Source: Arcanobacterium phocae (GTDB lineage: Bacteria; Actinomycetota; Actinomycetes; Actinomycetales; Actinomycetaceae). Taken from it: a stretch of DNA of 64,000 bases. Both the position numbers and the translations under genes were made by a program. The notes beneath the pieces are model-generated. The model was given only the letters and a program-made list of their open reading frames with translations. It ran no database searches and was not told the DNA's origin. This document shows, piece by piece, positions 8,721 through 17,487 of this stretch. The first letter of the stretch is position 1; each line of letters starts with the position of its first letter. The stretch is taken from assembly GCF_900105865.1 (NCBI RefSeq), contig NZ_LT629804.1:496001-560000 (forward strand), written 5' to 3'.

Positions 8721-10388
8721 TTATTGAACGATTGGCAAAATGCCCTGTGTGCCTAAGAAAGTTAGTAAACAGAGAATCATAAGGAGACCGATTGAGAACG
8801 GAGCGGCCTTACGAAGAATCTCAGCTTCTGACCCAGGCTTGTTAATAGCAGTTGCTGCAATTGCTAGATTCTGTGGAGATACGATCTTCCCAAGGCCACC
8901 GCCGATGGAATTGGCGGAGAGGAGAACATGTGGATCAAGCTGCGCTCCTGTGGCTGCGGTTGATTGCAGCGAGGCGAAGAGTGCATTTGCCGAAGTCGCA
9001 GAACCTGTTACGGCAGTCCCAATCCAACCAAGAACTGGAGAAAGAAAAGCGAAAGCTGAACCCGTCGCCGCGAGAGCCGCTCCGATAGCAGCAGTTTGAC
9101 CGGAGAAATTCATAACATATGCAAGTGCCATAACAAGAGCGATTGTAAACAATGACCAACGCAACGAATGAATAGTATGCCCTAACACGTGAAGTCCACG
9201 GCTAAAGCTAAACGTAAACCGTGACGTGGAGTTCGCCCCATAAACAGCAGATACGATAAGTGCTGTAACAGCGAGCATAGTTCCAGGATTGGCTAGTGTT
9301 TGGATACTAAGAATAGCTCCAGATGAAGGTTCACCGGCATTGTTTAGTAAAGAGCCGTAGAGACCCGGCCACTGAATTTTTATCGTTGTTTGTGCAAATA
9401 ATTCCGGGATATTGATACCAAGAGTCCATAGTTTAGCAATAGAGAAAATTACCACAACAAGCCAGTATGGCATGAGCGCTAGAGTGATTCGGCTAGCACT
9501 TGGCCTGCCTTCAACGGAGACTTCAGAACGCCAATCATCCGGAGTAATTGGATTCAAATAGACCAGGGCTCCAGCAACAACACCAAATCCAAGGAGTGAA
9601 GCGAATACAGCTGTCAACTCATATGAAACATAGTGTGCTGCCACGAAATGTCCACATGCTGTTATGAATCCTTGGAGGAGGGCAATATGCCATAATTGCC
9701 GAATACCGCGCATACCATCAAGAATGAAGAGCAGTAAGAAAGGGATTATGATAATAATCCATGGAGTCATTGATGAGGCAGTATTCGCTACTTCAGTAGC
9801 GGCAACTCCACCAATTTTACCCGCTGTTGTAATCGGGATGGCCATTGCACCAAAACCAACATTGATAGCATTTCCAACCATAGTTACAAGTGCTGCCTTT
9901 ATCGGGTTAATTCGCAGCGACACTAGCATGGCGGCAACGATCGCTACCGGCGCCCCGAAACCTGCCAAGCCTTCCAGAAGTCCACAAAAAGAGAAACCTA
10001 AAAGAAGACCTTGAATGCGAATGTCACCTTTTCCAACCGCAGAGAATACTGCACGAACATCTTCATCCCTGCCTGAATCGACAGTAAGGTTATATAACCA
10101 CACCGCCGCGATAACAATGTAGAGAATGGGCATGATACCGAATGCCGCACCAAAGAGCGCTGAATTTACTGCCATGCTTGTTGGCATATGGAACCCGAAC
10201 ACTGCGATCAATAACGCAATGACCAAAGACCCAAGTGCACACCAATGTGTTTTAACTTTGAAAACCCCAAGCATGATAAAGAATGCAATCAGCGGCAAGA
10301 TACCTACTAATGCAGAAAGGACGTTTGAGCCACCGATAGACTCAGTAGACGGCACGAATGTTACCGCATGTATCGCCATTGAATACAA
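8721..10388 (-). CDS. lldP: L-lactate permease
   Basis: A large hydrophobic transporter (about 555 residues, roughly twelve membrane segments) of the LctP/LldP family, which imports lactate with protons. The conserved segments FCGLLEGLAGFGAPVAI and the C-terminal NSIGGGLGKIVSPQN are both present. The start is ambiguous. A TTG at 10388 has AGGAG five bases upstream, while an in-frame ATG at 10379 would have 14 bases of spacing. I report the TTG, and the difference is only three residues. It is the first gene of lldP-lutABC, so uptake and oxidation of lactate are co-transcribed. Confidence 0.88.
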   Translation of the reverse strand: MYSMAIHAVTFVPSTESIGGSNVLSALVGILPLIAFFIMLGVFKVKTHWCALGSLVIALLIAVFGFHMPTSMAVNSALFGAAFGIMPILYIVIAAVWLYNLTVDSGRDEDVRAVFSAVGKGDIRIQGLLLGFSFCGLLEGLAGFGAPVAIVAAMLVSLRINPIKAALVTMVGNAINVGFGAMAIPITTAGKIGGVAATEVANTASSMTPWIIIIIPFLLLFILDGMRGIRQLWHIALLQGFITACGHFVAAHYVSYELTAVFASLLGFGVVAGALVYLNPITPDDWRSEVSVEGRPSASRITLALMPYWLVVVIFSIAKLWTLGINIPELFAQTTIKIQWPGLYGSLLNNAGEPSSGAILSIQTLANPGTMLAVTALIVSAVYGANSTSRFTFSFSRGLHVLGHTIHSLRWSLFTIALVMALAYVMNFSGQTAAIGAALAATGSAFAFLSPVLGWIGTAVTGSATSANALFASLQSTAATGAQLDPHVLLSANSIGGGLGKIVSPQNLAIAATAINKPGSEAEILRKAAPFSIGLLMILCLLTFLGTQGILPIVQ

Positions 10389-10722
10389 GTAATCTCCTAG
10401 GACAAAAGTAACGTATACACATCCATTTTGTGACAGTGGGTAAATATATTCAAACCCACAAGCGCCCCGATTTACCTTTATCAGACAATTACAGTTTCTA
10501 GATATGGGAAAACCGCGAATTTCCGCCATTTTTTTAACGTGAGACTTTCCTTAGCTAATTGCTAGATAAACAGTAAACCCCAATGCCACCAGTTTCATAA
10601 AACTGTTCAAGATGTGACATAGGTCTATACGGATCGCGGTTTTTCTTATACAATTTTAATTACTGCGAAATATTCACATTTCGCAGTTATGTCAATTTTC
10701 ATTTTTAGTTTTTGGAGTGCCA
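10389..10722. promoter_or_regulatory. Divergent lldP / CAMP-factor intergenic region with leader hairpin
   Basis: This 334-base region between two divergent genes holds no gene. A perfect inverted repeat, ACTGCGAAAT / ATTTCGCAGT (10662-10671 and 10678-10687, 6-base loop), sits 35 bases before the CAMP-factor start. A TATACAAT-like -10 candidate lies a little upstream of it. A shorter repeat, GTGGGT / ACCCAC (10436-10459), lies near the lldP start. Either could be an operator; neither matches a consensus that I recognise. Confidence 0.45.
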
Positions 10723-11541
10723 ATGAAGAAATCGCTTATCGCCGTAGCACTTTCAGCATCTCTTTTGATTCCTCATCTTGCTGCTCCGGTAGCACATGCA
10801 ACAACAGTCTCTTATCCTGCTGTTAGCTTAGTTTCTCTCACTGCAAACACAGGGGAAAATCAAGAAAAGCAAATTCAGGCAGAGGCTAAAGAAAAAGCTG
10901 AAGCCGTAGAAGAAACAATGAAGCATGTCACTGAAATCGCTGATGCCGCCAAAGTTGCGCGTCCAGACATCAAGTGGAGCAAGGAGTTCAACGAACTTTT
11001 TAAGACTCTCAGTGAATTGCAAGGAGAAATCCTTGCCCTCGCTTCCGGAAATATTCCAGCTTTTGATGCTAAGACCATCCTGGCTCGTGCCGAGCTTGCA
11101 ACCAATATTGGCCTGACAATCGATACTGCGGCAACGAAGCTGAAAGACAAAGTTCAAGCTGCTCACGTTGAGATCGGTTTCGCCGTCACCCGCGCAGTTA
11201 TTCGTTTGACGAACCTTACCTCAACTGAGGCACAGCTCAAAGAGTCCATCAAAGACCTTCAAGATGTTCTGGCACGTGTTTCTGAATACCCAGAAATCGC
11301 TCCAACAGACACTGCAACCGTCTACGTGAAAAACGAGCTGACGAAGAAAATCTGGAAGACTCGTTGGGATCGTGACACAAACATTCTCGGAAAGAAAGCT
11401 TTTGTCACCTACCACGGTTTGAACAAACACATCACTAAAGCAGTTGGAGTAGAGCTCAACCCTCACTCAACAGTGCAACAAGTGCGTGACGCTGTCACCG
11501 ATCTCGATACCGCATACAAAACTGCACTTGCCGGTAAGTAG
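10723..11541 (+). CDS. CAMP factor family pore-forming toxin
   Basis: A 272-residue secreted protein with a signal peptide probably cleaved after residue 26 (PVAHA). The mature part is helical and matches the CAMP factor family, known from Streptococcus agalactiae Cfb and Cutibacterium CAMP factors. Diagnostic segments are GFAVTRAVIRL, YPEIAPTDTATVYVKNEL, IWKTRWDRD, a VLGKKAF-like NILGKKAF and LNKHITKAVGVELNP. Family members bind host membranes, often through GPI anchors, and enhance sphingomyelinase- or phospholipase-driven haemolysis. The ATG at 10723 is chosen because GGAG lies five bases upstream; a GTG two codons earlier overlaps that site. It stands alone between divergent lldP and a double terminator. 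The family call is from remembered sequence motifs. Confidence 0.88.
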   Translation: MKKSLIAVALSASLLIPHLAAPVAHATTVSYPAVSLVSLTANTGENQEKQIQAEAKEKAEAVEETMKHVTEIADAAKVARPDIKWSKEFNELFKTLSELQGEILALASGNIPAFDAKTILARAELATNIGLTIDTAATKLKDKVQAAHVEIGFAVTRAVIRLTNLTSTEAQLKESIKDLQDVLARVSEYPEIAPTDTATVYVKNELTKKIWKTRWDRDTNILGKKAFVTYHGLNKHITKAVGVELNPHSTVQQVRDAVTDLDTAYKTALAGK

Positions 11542-11548
11542 CCACCAC

Positions 11549-11611
11549 AGGATCTATCCCAATAGATCCTTATAGCTCAGTAGGCTCCCTAGCAAAAACT
11601 AGGGAGCCTAC
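11549..11611. terminator. Tandem terminator hairpins after CAMP-factor gene
   Basis: Two perfect hairpins follow the stop codon: AGGATCTAT / ATAGATCCT (11549-11570, loop CCCA) and a 13-base-pair stem at 11580-11592 and 11599-11611 with loop CAAAAA. They lie between convergent genes and could terminate both. Confidence 0.75.
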
Positions 11612-11627
11612 GTCACATCAGTAGAAG

Positions 11628-14552
11628 TTATCCAGCAGTTGGAGCTAAGGCTTCATCATGAGCCATCGCTACATTCTTCTTCGTCCGAACCTTCGAAGCG
11701 AAGAAGCTAATCGCTACCGCAACCACCGTCCACAGCAAGAGAACTAGAACCGTCTTGCCAACAATTCCATCCACGCCACCACCAGCAATCAGCGACCGGA
11801 AGGCAAGCTGAGTATCACTCATCGGCAAGAGCCAGTGGATCCACTGGAAGAACTTCGGCGCAGTTTCGATTGGGAACGTTGCTCCCATCGAGGTGATCTG
11901 CAAGCTCAGCAAAACGATAGACAAGAACCGACCGCGGAACGCGAAGGCCGCAACACACGCCTGGTTGACTGCCATGAAACAGATACTGGCGAGAACCGCC
12001 AACGCACTCAACCCAGCCAAGTTCGCAACATGCAATTCGCCCATCGCATTGACTACAACCATCATCACAACAGCCTGAACCACAGCCAACATGGTTGCTG
12101 TTACTGCCGGCTTCGTCACTGCTTGGACCCATCGACCGCGAGCGCGTTCATCATGATCGAGAGCTGGCAAGACCAAGAACAGTGCGATTGTGCCAATCCA
12201 CAATGCGAGCGACATAAACATCGGAGTAAATCCAGCGCCGTTATTTGCAACTGCGTGTAGCCGTTCTGTCTTAACTTCAGCAACCTTTCCAGCCGTTGCC
12301 GAAACATTCTGCTGATCAGCATTCGATAGTTGTGGGATCTTTCCAGAACCTTCAGTTAAGCCGTTGCGAAGTTTTGTTGCGCCGTCGTTCAACTTGGTTG
12401 CCCCATCAGCAAGTTCGCCGACCTTTTCTTGAGCAGTCTGCGCGCCGTCGTTCAGCTTGCGAGCTCCGGAGTCTAGCGCACCCGCACCTTGCTGAGCAGT
12501 TTGCGCACCGTCAGCAAGTTTCTGTGAACCAGAACGTGCCGATTGAGTACCGTTCTTCAGCTTACCAATTCCGGAGGCTAATTCTTGTGCCGAGCTGGCA
12601 GCCTTCTGCGAGCCCTCGGATAGTTTGGTCATGCCAGTAACAAGCCCCGTGGAACCGTCAGCAAGTTTTTGCGCACCGGCATCGAGCTTGTTCACACCAT
12701 CAGTTAGCTCTGGCAACTTCCCCGTCAGCTTGCCGATTCCGCCAGCGAGCGCCTGTGCTCCATCACGCAGTTGAGCGGACTGGGTTCCGTTTACTCCGCT
12801 GATTTTTGCTAATCCTGTACTCAGATCGTTAATACCACCAAGGAGAGTACCATCATTTGACGACGACGCCGTTCCAAGCTTCGTCTTGAGCTGTCCTACC
12901 CCAGCACTAGCCTTAGCCATGTTTTGGGTCAGCTGATCACTTCCCTGCGCAAGCTTCTCCGAACCTGCCGCAACCTGGTTGACACCGTCCTTGACAGCCT
13001 GTGCGCCTTGCGCGATCGTGTTGATGACCTCAGTGAACGGTGCAAAACCCTTAAGCTTCCCGGTGATCGAATCAGCGCCCTTGACCAGGGCCCAGCTACT
13101 TTCGCGGAGTTTTTGCGACGATGAAGACAATGCCTTTATTTTCTGGCACATCTCCGAATCTTGCGGTTTACACTGCTCCGCAAGCTCGTCAATGCCAGTG
13201 GTGTAATCATGCAAAGACTTATCGAACGATCTAGTACCAGCTGCGAGCTTAGTAGCGTCGCTCGTATCAACATACTTCAGCGATTCGGCAACAATATCAG
13301 TCACTCCAGCTAGCTGAGTAGCACCATCTTGGAGAGATGGCTTGCCATCTTTTCCTACAGTGACGCCATCGTGTAATTTTTTAAGACCAGCATTGAGAGC
13401 TTCTGTTCCAGCCATCAGACTCTTTTTAGCGGTCTCCGGCTTAGTCGGATCAAAATCTCCAGCCTGACCTAAGCCTGCACTCATTTTCTCGATAGCGCCA
13501 GGTAGTGCTTGAGCAGCCTGTTGTAACTTGGCGCTTCCAGCTTGCGCCTGATCGACGCCGTTAGTGTACGCCGCGATTCCAGGAGCTAATTTGCCAGATC
13601 CATCCGCCAACTGCTTCACACCAGCACCAAGTTTGCCGGTGTTGGCATTCAACTTATGGACACCCTGGGCAAGTTGTTCCGCACCATTGTGTAGTTCGCT
13701 CGAACCCGATGCTACTTTATTAACACCCGAGTTGAGTTCGGTTAAGCCCAGCGATAGTTTTTGCGAACCATCAGCCGCGCGCCCAGTTCCGTCGTCGAGC
13801 GTAGCCAATCCATTACGCAACGTTACTGTTCCGTTCGCAAGGTCATTCATACCGACGACGAGGCGTCCAGTTCCCTGCGAAAGGTCACGTGTTCCTTGGG
13901 AGAGTTTTCCGATGCCATCATCGAATTTCCTGACGCCATCGTTAAGTTTGACAGTGCCATCAGCTAACTTCGTTGAACCATCGGCAGCGTCATGCAGACC
14001 GCCACGGATCTTCTCAATCGAAACGAGAAGCCGTTCGGTGATTCGAGTCGCACCGCGTTCATTAATCCGGTTCGTCATCGCCTCAGACACGGTTTTAGCC
14101 ATGGTTCCAGCCAGATAGTTCACGCCGTCGTCGGTAACTAAACGCAACTCTTGGGTTGCGGAAGATCCAATATCAGTACCGATCTTCGCTACGTTCTTCG
14201 AAAAATCGTGCGGAATATACAAAATGGCACGCACTCGTTCGTCATTCATCTGAGCTAACGCGTCTGATTCAGACATTTCTTTCCATGAGAAGCCGACGTC
14301 TTCACCGTCTTTCGGATGTACCAGTGCATCGGTCAATTCATGTCCCAGTGAGAAAGTTTCCTGCTTGCCGGTCACCAATGTTCCGGTATATGCCTGGTCT
14401 TCATTAACAATCGCGGCAGTCATGTCGTCAAGACGATTTGTTGGATTTTGATAAGTCATAGTCAACAAGCCCGCATATAGCAGCGGAATTAGCGCAACTG
14501 CAAATATGACAATTGCAGTTCCCAACCGTGGGCCTTTCAACCGTGTCATCAT
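11628..14552 (-). CDS. YhgE/Pip-type membrane protein (ABC-2-like, phage-infection-protein family)
   Basis: A 974-residue protein with one N-terminal membrane helix, a very long extracellular region and about five C-terminal membrane helices (ABC-2/Pip fold). The middle (about residues 190-760) is built of many degenerate repeats of the form L-x-D/E-G-x-x-K-L, typical of YhgE/Pip proteins and likely helical. Related proteins are implicated in lipid or toxin export and phage receptors, but the molecular job is unsettled. The start at 14552 has GAAGGAG eight bases upstream; a longer frame without this signal was rejected. It is divergent from a TetR gene, with two operator-like palindromes between them, so it is probably repressed by that regulator. 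Confidence 0.85.
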   Translation of the reverse strand: MMTRLKGPRLGTAIVIFAVALIPLLYAGLLTMTYQNPTNRLDDMTAAIVNEDQAYTGTLVTGKQETFSLGHELTDALVHPKDGEDVGFSWKEMSESDALAQMNDERVRAILYIPHDFSKNVAKIGTDIGSSATQELRLVTDDGVNYLAGTMAKTVSEAMTNRINERGATRITERLLVSIEKIRGGLHDAADGSTKLADGTVKLNDGVRKFDDGIGKLSQGTRDLSQGTGRLVVGMNDLANGTVTLRNGLATLDDGTGRAADGSQKLSLGLTELNSGVNKVASGSSELHNGAEQLAQGVHKLNANTGKLGAGVKQLADGSGKLAPGIAAYTNGVDQAQAGSAKLQQAAQALPGAIEKMSAGLGQAGDFDPTKPETAKKSLMAGTEALNAGLKKLHDGVTVGKDGKPSLQDGATQLAGVTDIVAESLKYVDTSDATKLAAGTRSFDKSLHDYTTGIDELAEQCKPQDSEMCQKIKALSSSSQKLRESSWALVKGADSITGKLKGFAPFTEVINTIAQGAQAVKDGVNQVAAGSEKLAQGSDQLTQNMAKASAGVGQLKTKLGTASSSNDGTLLGGINDLSTGLAKISGVNGTQSAQLRDGAQALAGGIGKLTGKLPELTDGVNKLDAGAQKLADGSTGLVTGMTKLSEGSQKAASSAQELASGIGKLKNGTQSARSGSQKLADGAQTAQQGAGALDSGARKLNDGAQTAQEKVGELADGATKLNDGATKLRNGLTEGSGKIPQLSNADQQNVSATAGKVAEVKTERLHAVANNGAGFTPMFMSLALWIGTIALFLVLPALDHDERARGRWVQAVTKPAVTATMLAVVQAVVMMVVVNAMGELHVANLAGLSALAVLASICFMAVNQACVAAFAFRGRFLSIVLLSLQITSMGATFPIETAPKFFQWIHWLLPMSDTQLAFRSLIAGGGVDGIVGKTVLVLLLWTVVAVAISFFASKVRTKKNVAMAHDEALAPTAG

Positions 14553-14587
14553 GTCGGATTCTCCTTCTAGCTGTACCAGATATTCAC

Positions 14588-14603
14588 GATACACGTCTGT
14601 ATC
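14588..14603. promoter_or_regulatory. Candidate TetR operator 1
   Basis: The inverted repeat GATACA-CGTC-TGTATC lies between the divergent YhgE-like and TetR genes. Its six-base arms match those of the second site 26 bases away. TetR dimers commonly bind such short palindromes in the promoter they control. Confidence 0.65.
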
Positions 14604-14613
14604 TTGCAGTTTC

Positions 14614-14629
14614 AATACACATGTGTATC
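14614..14629. promoter_or_regulatory. Candidate TetR operator 2
   Basis: AATACA-CATG-TGTATC, containing a perfect 14-base palindrome (ATACACATGTGTAT). It has the same architecture as operator 1, with the centres 26 bases apart, so both would face nearly the same side of the helix over about two and a half turns. Confidence 0.65.
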
Positions 14630-14672
14630 GAGTGATGGGGTAGACTAAAACGGAAGATAAAGGAGTATGTCT

Positions 14673-15362
14673 ATGGCAATTCATGTCCGCTCGATTAGGC
14701 GAGAGGCCATCGAAAAACTAACAGCGACACCGCTGTCAACGCGCCGGCAACGTACCCGTGCAAAACTTCTCGAAGCCGGTTCGATACTGTTCGTTCAAAA
14801 CGGCATCCTCGGAACCTCGGTAGGAGATATTTGCGAAGTAGCCGGATTTTCCCGAGGCGCTTTCTATTCGAATTTTGCTGACATGGATCACTTCATTCAA
14901 ATACTAGCCGAGGACCAGTGGGGTCGAATTCTCACCACCACAATGGATGCGTTCGCTTCAAAAGACATCCCTATTATTCACGGCTCATCCGATGATGAGA
15001 CCCTCACCAGCACCAAACTACTAGCCTCGAGAATTCTCGCCGCACTCCCAATTTCTCGGGATTTCTACCTTCTTCTCACTGAGTTTTCAACATATCTGGC
15101 CCGTGCTCACAACAAAGAAAACCCACTATATGAAGGTGCTGAAGCCTTCAAGAAGCAGCTTTCTGCAGTCATTGAATCAAAACTTTCCGACATCGGCAGA
15201 CGCAGTATTCTCTCTGCCCCGGACTTAGTCAACATGATCCTCGCACTCGCTGAACGATCCATGATCCTTGCGCTGACCCACCACGATGAGGACCTAACTG
15301 CCTACTTGGTGCGTACCCTGCCCAGTGTGCTCGTCAAACTCACTGTTCCCGTAAATAACTAG
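14673..15362 (+). CDS. TetR family transcriptional regulator
   Basis: A 229-residue protein with an N-terminal TetR_N helix-turn-helix: RTRAKLLEAGSILFVQNG, then TSVGDICEVAGFSRGAFYSNF (about residues 25-70). The ligand-binding C-terminal domain is unlike anything I recognise. I prefer the ATG at 14673, which has AAGGAG seven bases upstream; an ATG two codons earlier would abut the site. The two palindromes upstream make it a likely autorepressor and repressor of the divergent YhgE-like gene. The GNAT gene converges on it with a 3-base gap. Confidence 0.9.
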   Translation: MAIHVRSIRREAIEKLTATPLSTRRQRTRAKLLEAGSILFVQNGILGTSVGDICEVAGFSRGAFYSNFADMDHFIQILAEDQWGRILTTTMDAFASKDIPIIHGSSDDETLTSTKLLASRILAALPISRDFYLLLTEFSTYLARAHNKENPLYEGAEAFKKQLSAVIESKLSDIGRRSILSAPDLVNMILALAERSMILALTHHDEDLTAYLVRTLPSVLVKLTVPVNN

Positions 15363-15365
15363 CAC

Positions 15366-15968
15366 TCACCAGCGGGGTTCCGGCATCGGCTTGCCGTCGC
15401 GGCGACGAATCATTTCCATCCAGCCTTCATAGGATCCGTCGTCGTTCCGCCGAATCACATCCCACCGAACGTTCAATTCATACCCGTACCGAGCATAGAG
15501 CTTCCCGAGACCCAGCCCAGCCCGGAACTGCAAATGTAAAAATTCAATGTCCGCACCCAACGAGGCAAGTACCTCCGGAGAATGCAGGTGCTCCATCAAC
15601 ATGCGCCCTAGACCGCGCCCGTGGAAATCGGGGCTGACCTGCAACCGCTTAATCGTCGCAATATGTTGAGGCTGGCCCTCCGGGATGCCAACAATCCACC
15701 ACGCAAAACCTAAAAGCTGCTGCGTGCTCGAGTCACGCATAACATACAGCCAACCACGACCATCAGCCATATCCTGTTCGTGCCCAGCAAGAAGCTCCCC
15801 ATATCGACTAATCGGATCACCTGGGCGAACACCAATCGCCGCCCCAAGCTCGGTATTGCGCTGCCACATCTCAAGCATATCGGCACGCAACTGCGGCGAA
15901 GTTATCGAAGTAAGGGTTTCAAAATACACGTCAGACACGAGCATTATTTTAGCGGAATAACCCGCCAT
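15366..15968 (-). CDS. GNAT family N-acetyltransferase
   Basis: A 200-residue GCN5-related acetyltransferase. The acetyl-CoA-binding motif A is clear: IKRLQVSPDFHGRGLGRML (Q/RxxGxG/A), followed by the typical YARYGYE motif B. The substrate cannot be inferred. The start is uncertain because no good Shine-Dalgarno precedes either the ATG at 15968 or the internal ATG at 15944. It is divergent from gltS. Confidence 0.85.
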   Translation of the reverse strand: MAGYSAKIMLVSDVYFETLTSITSPQLRADMLEMWQRNTELGAAIGVRPGDPISRYGELLAGHEQDMADGRGWLYVMRDSSTQQLLGFAWWIVGIPEGQPQHIATIKRLQVSPDFHGRGLGRMLMEHLHSPEVLASLGADIEFLHLQFRAGLGLGKLYARYGYELNVRWDVIRRNDDGSYEGWMEMIRRRDGKPMPEPRW

Positions 15969-16148
15969 ATTAGTGGCTCAAATAGCCTACTAACACGGGT
16001 TTAATTTTTGTTGAATATGACACCTCATCGCATAGGCCCTCAATATTATGGTACTTTTCAACAGTTGTTGATTTTTATAGCATAATGACATTTTTCTGGG
16101 CCGAATGCCGGCTTACTGATAATATCCCCTACCGTTTACGAGGTATAT

Positions 16149-17384
16149 ATGACGATTGAATTTTCGATGGTTCAAACAATTGGATTCGCTGTACTGTTAT
16201 TGTTCTTTGGTCGGTTTATGCGGCGGCGCGTTCCGCTATTCGAGCGTTTTGCTATCCCGTCCCCGGTCATTGGCGGGTTCACATTTGCCATCGTCAATCT
16301 CATCCTCCACCTCACACATACGGTGAATTTTCACTTTGACTCCACACTCCAAAGTTTCTTTATGGTTTTGTTCTTTACCTCTATCGGCTTTGGCGCAAGC
16401 CCCATGATTTTACGCAAAGCCGGACCTAAGGTTGCGCTTTTTCTACTGGTAACCGTGGGCTTGCTCGTGGCACAGAACCTCGTAGTTATTGGACTGGCGC
16501 CATTGTTAGATCTGCCAGCACCGTTGGCGCTGATGGTTGGTTCGACGTCAATGATCGGCGGGCACGGAACCTCCGCCGGTATCGCTCCGCTCATCGAAGA
16601 CGCTGGATTTTTGGGGGCAGAATCGATTGCCTATACGGCCGCAACCTTTGGCCTGGTGGCTGGTTCTCTTATTGGCGGACCGGTCGCGTTACGGCTGATT
16701 CGCCGTCATGACCTCGTCAAACTCCATGACACCTCCACGTTTGACGATTCTTTCCTTCACGAAAAAATCCATCCGCTTAACGCAGACCGGGTGCTAGCTG
16801 GATTCATGGCGCTACTCGTAGCCATGTTTATCGGCAGCTACATCACTGATGGGCTCAATATACTTGTGAGCGGCTGGACGTCTATGGCTCAATTTCCTGC
16901 CTATTTAGGACCGATGATCTGCGGTATTTTAGCACGCTGGTTTTCCGACTATCGGTTCACCCGTGCCGGCGGTGAAGACAATGGAGCCAAGGAACTAGTT
17001 CCACATCAAGAAATCGAGATGCTAGGAACAGTGACCCTGAGTGTTTTCTTAGCGATGGCCCTCATGTCAGTCCGGCTGTGGGAGCTCGGTTCGCTGGCGT
17101 TCGCTCTCGTGGTTTTGTTGACTGCCCAGGTTGCTCTAACCGTGTTATACACCCGCTTCATTACGTTCAAAGCAATGGGCTCAACATACGACGCTGCCGT
17201 GCTCGTAGCTGGCAATGTTGGTTTTGCAATGGGAGCAACCCCAAACGGGATGGCAAACATGGAATCAGTGACGGCCAAATTCGGACCATCTCCCACGGCC
17301 TTCTTCGTTTTGCCAGTAGTTGGCGGAATGTTCATCGATTTCTTCAATATTATGTCGATTATTGGGTTCTTGACGGTCGCATAA
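16149..17384 (+). CDS. gltS: Sodium/glutamate symporter
   Basis: A 411-residue protein with about ten to twelve membrane segments of the GltS (ESS) family, which imports glutamate with sodium. The two inverted-topology halves carry the family's glycine-rich re-entrant motifs: STSMIGGHGTSAGIAPLI in the first and AGNVGFAMGATPNGMANM in the second. The start has GAGG five bases upstream. It is probably monocistronic, with its own upstream AT-rich promoter and a strong downstream hairpin that coincides with a dispersed repeat. Confidence 0.92.
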   Translation: MTIEFSMVQTIGFAVLLLFFGRFMRRRVPLFERFAIPSPVIGGFTFAIVNLILHLTHTVNFHFDSTLQSFFMVLFFTSIGFGASPMILRKAGPKVALFLLVTVGLLVAQNLVVIGLAPLLDLPAPLALMVGSTSMIGGHGTSAGIAPLIEDAGFLGAESIAYTAATFGLVAGSLIGGPVALRLIRRHDLVKLHDTSTFDDSFLHEKIHPLNADRVLAGFMALLVAMFIGSYITDGLNILVSGWTSMAQFPAYLGPMICGILARWFSDYRFTRAGGEDNGAKELVPHQEIEMLGTVTLSVFLAMALMSVRLWELGSLAFALVVLLTAQVALTVLYTRFITFKAMGSTYDAAVLVAGNVGFAMGATPNGMANMESVTAKFGPSPTAFFVLPVVGGMFIDFFNIMSIIGFLTVA

Positions 17385-17406
17385 ATCAGATTCGCCGTCT
17401 AGGCCT

Positions 17407-17474
17407 GCACAAAATCTCGACATACGGCACGGTAGCATGCTATATGCAACTACCGTGCCGTATACCGTGATTTT
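17407..17474. repeat. 68-bp dispersed repeat, copy A (also acts as a terminator hairpin)
   Basis: This 68-base segment aligns without gaps to 25553-25620. The ends (GCACAAAATCTCG and GATTTT) and the core (CGGTAGCA...TATAT...ACTACC..TGC) are conserved. It contains a perfect 14-base-pair stem (17422-17435 with 17450-17463) between convergent gltS and the GH2 gene, so it probably also terminates transcription. Confidence 0.75.
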
Positions 17475-17487
17475 AACCGGAAGAATG

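Noticed and set aside
13564-14118. Long open frames antisense to the YhgE-like gene
   Set aside because: They mirror the repetitive codons of the real gene, lack ribosome-binding sites and show no recognisable protein features.
16058-16071. TCAACA-GT-TGTTGA upstream of gltS as an operator
   Set aside because: Short, single, and not matched to any known regulator; too weak to list.
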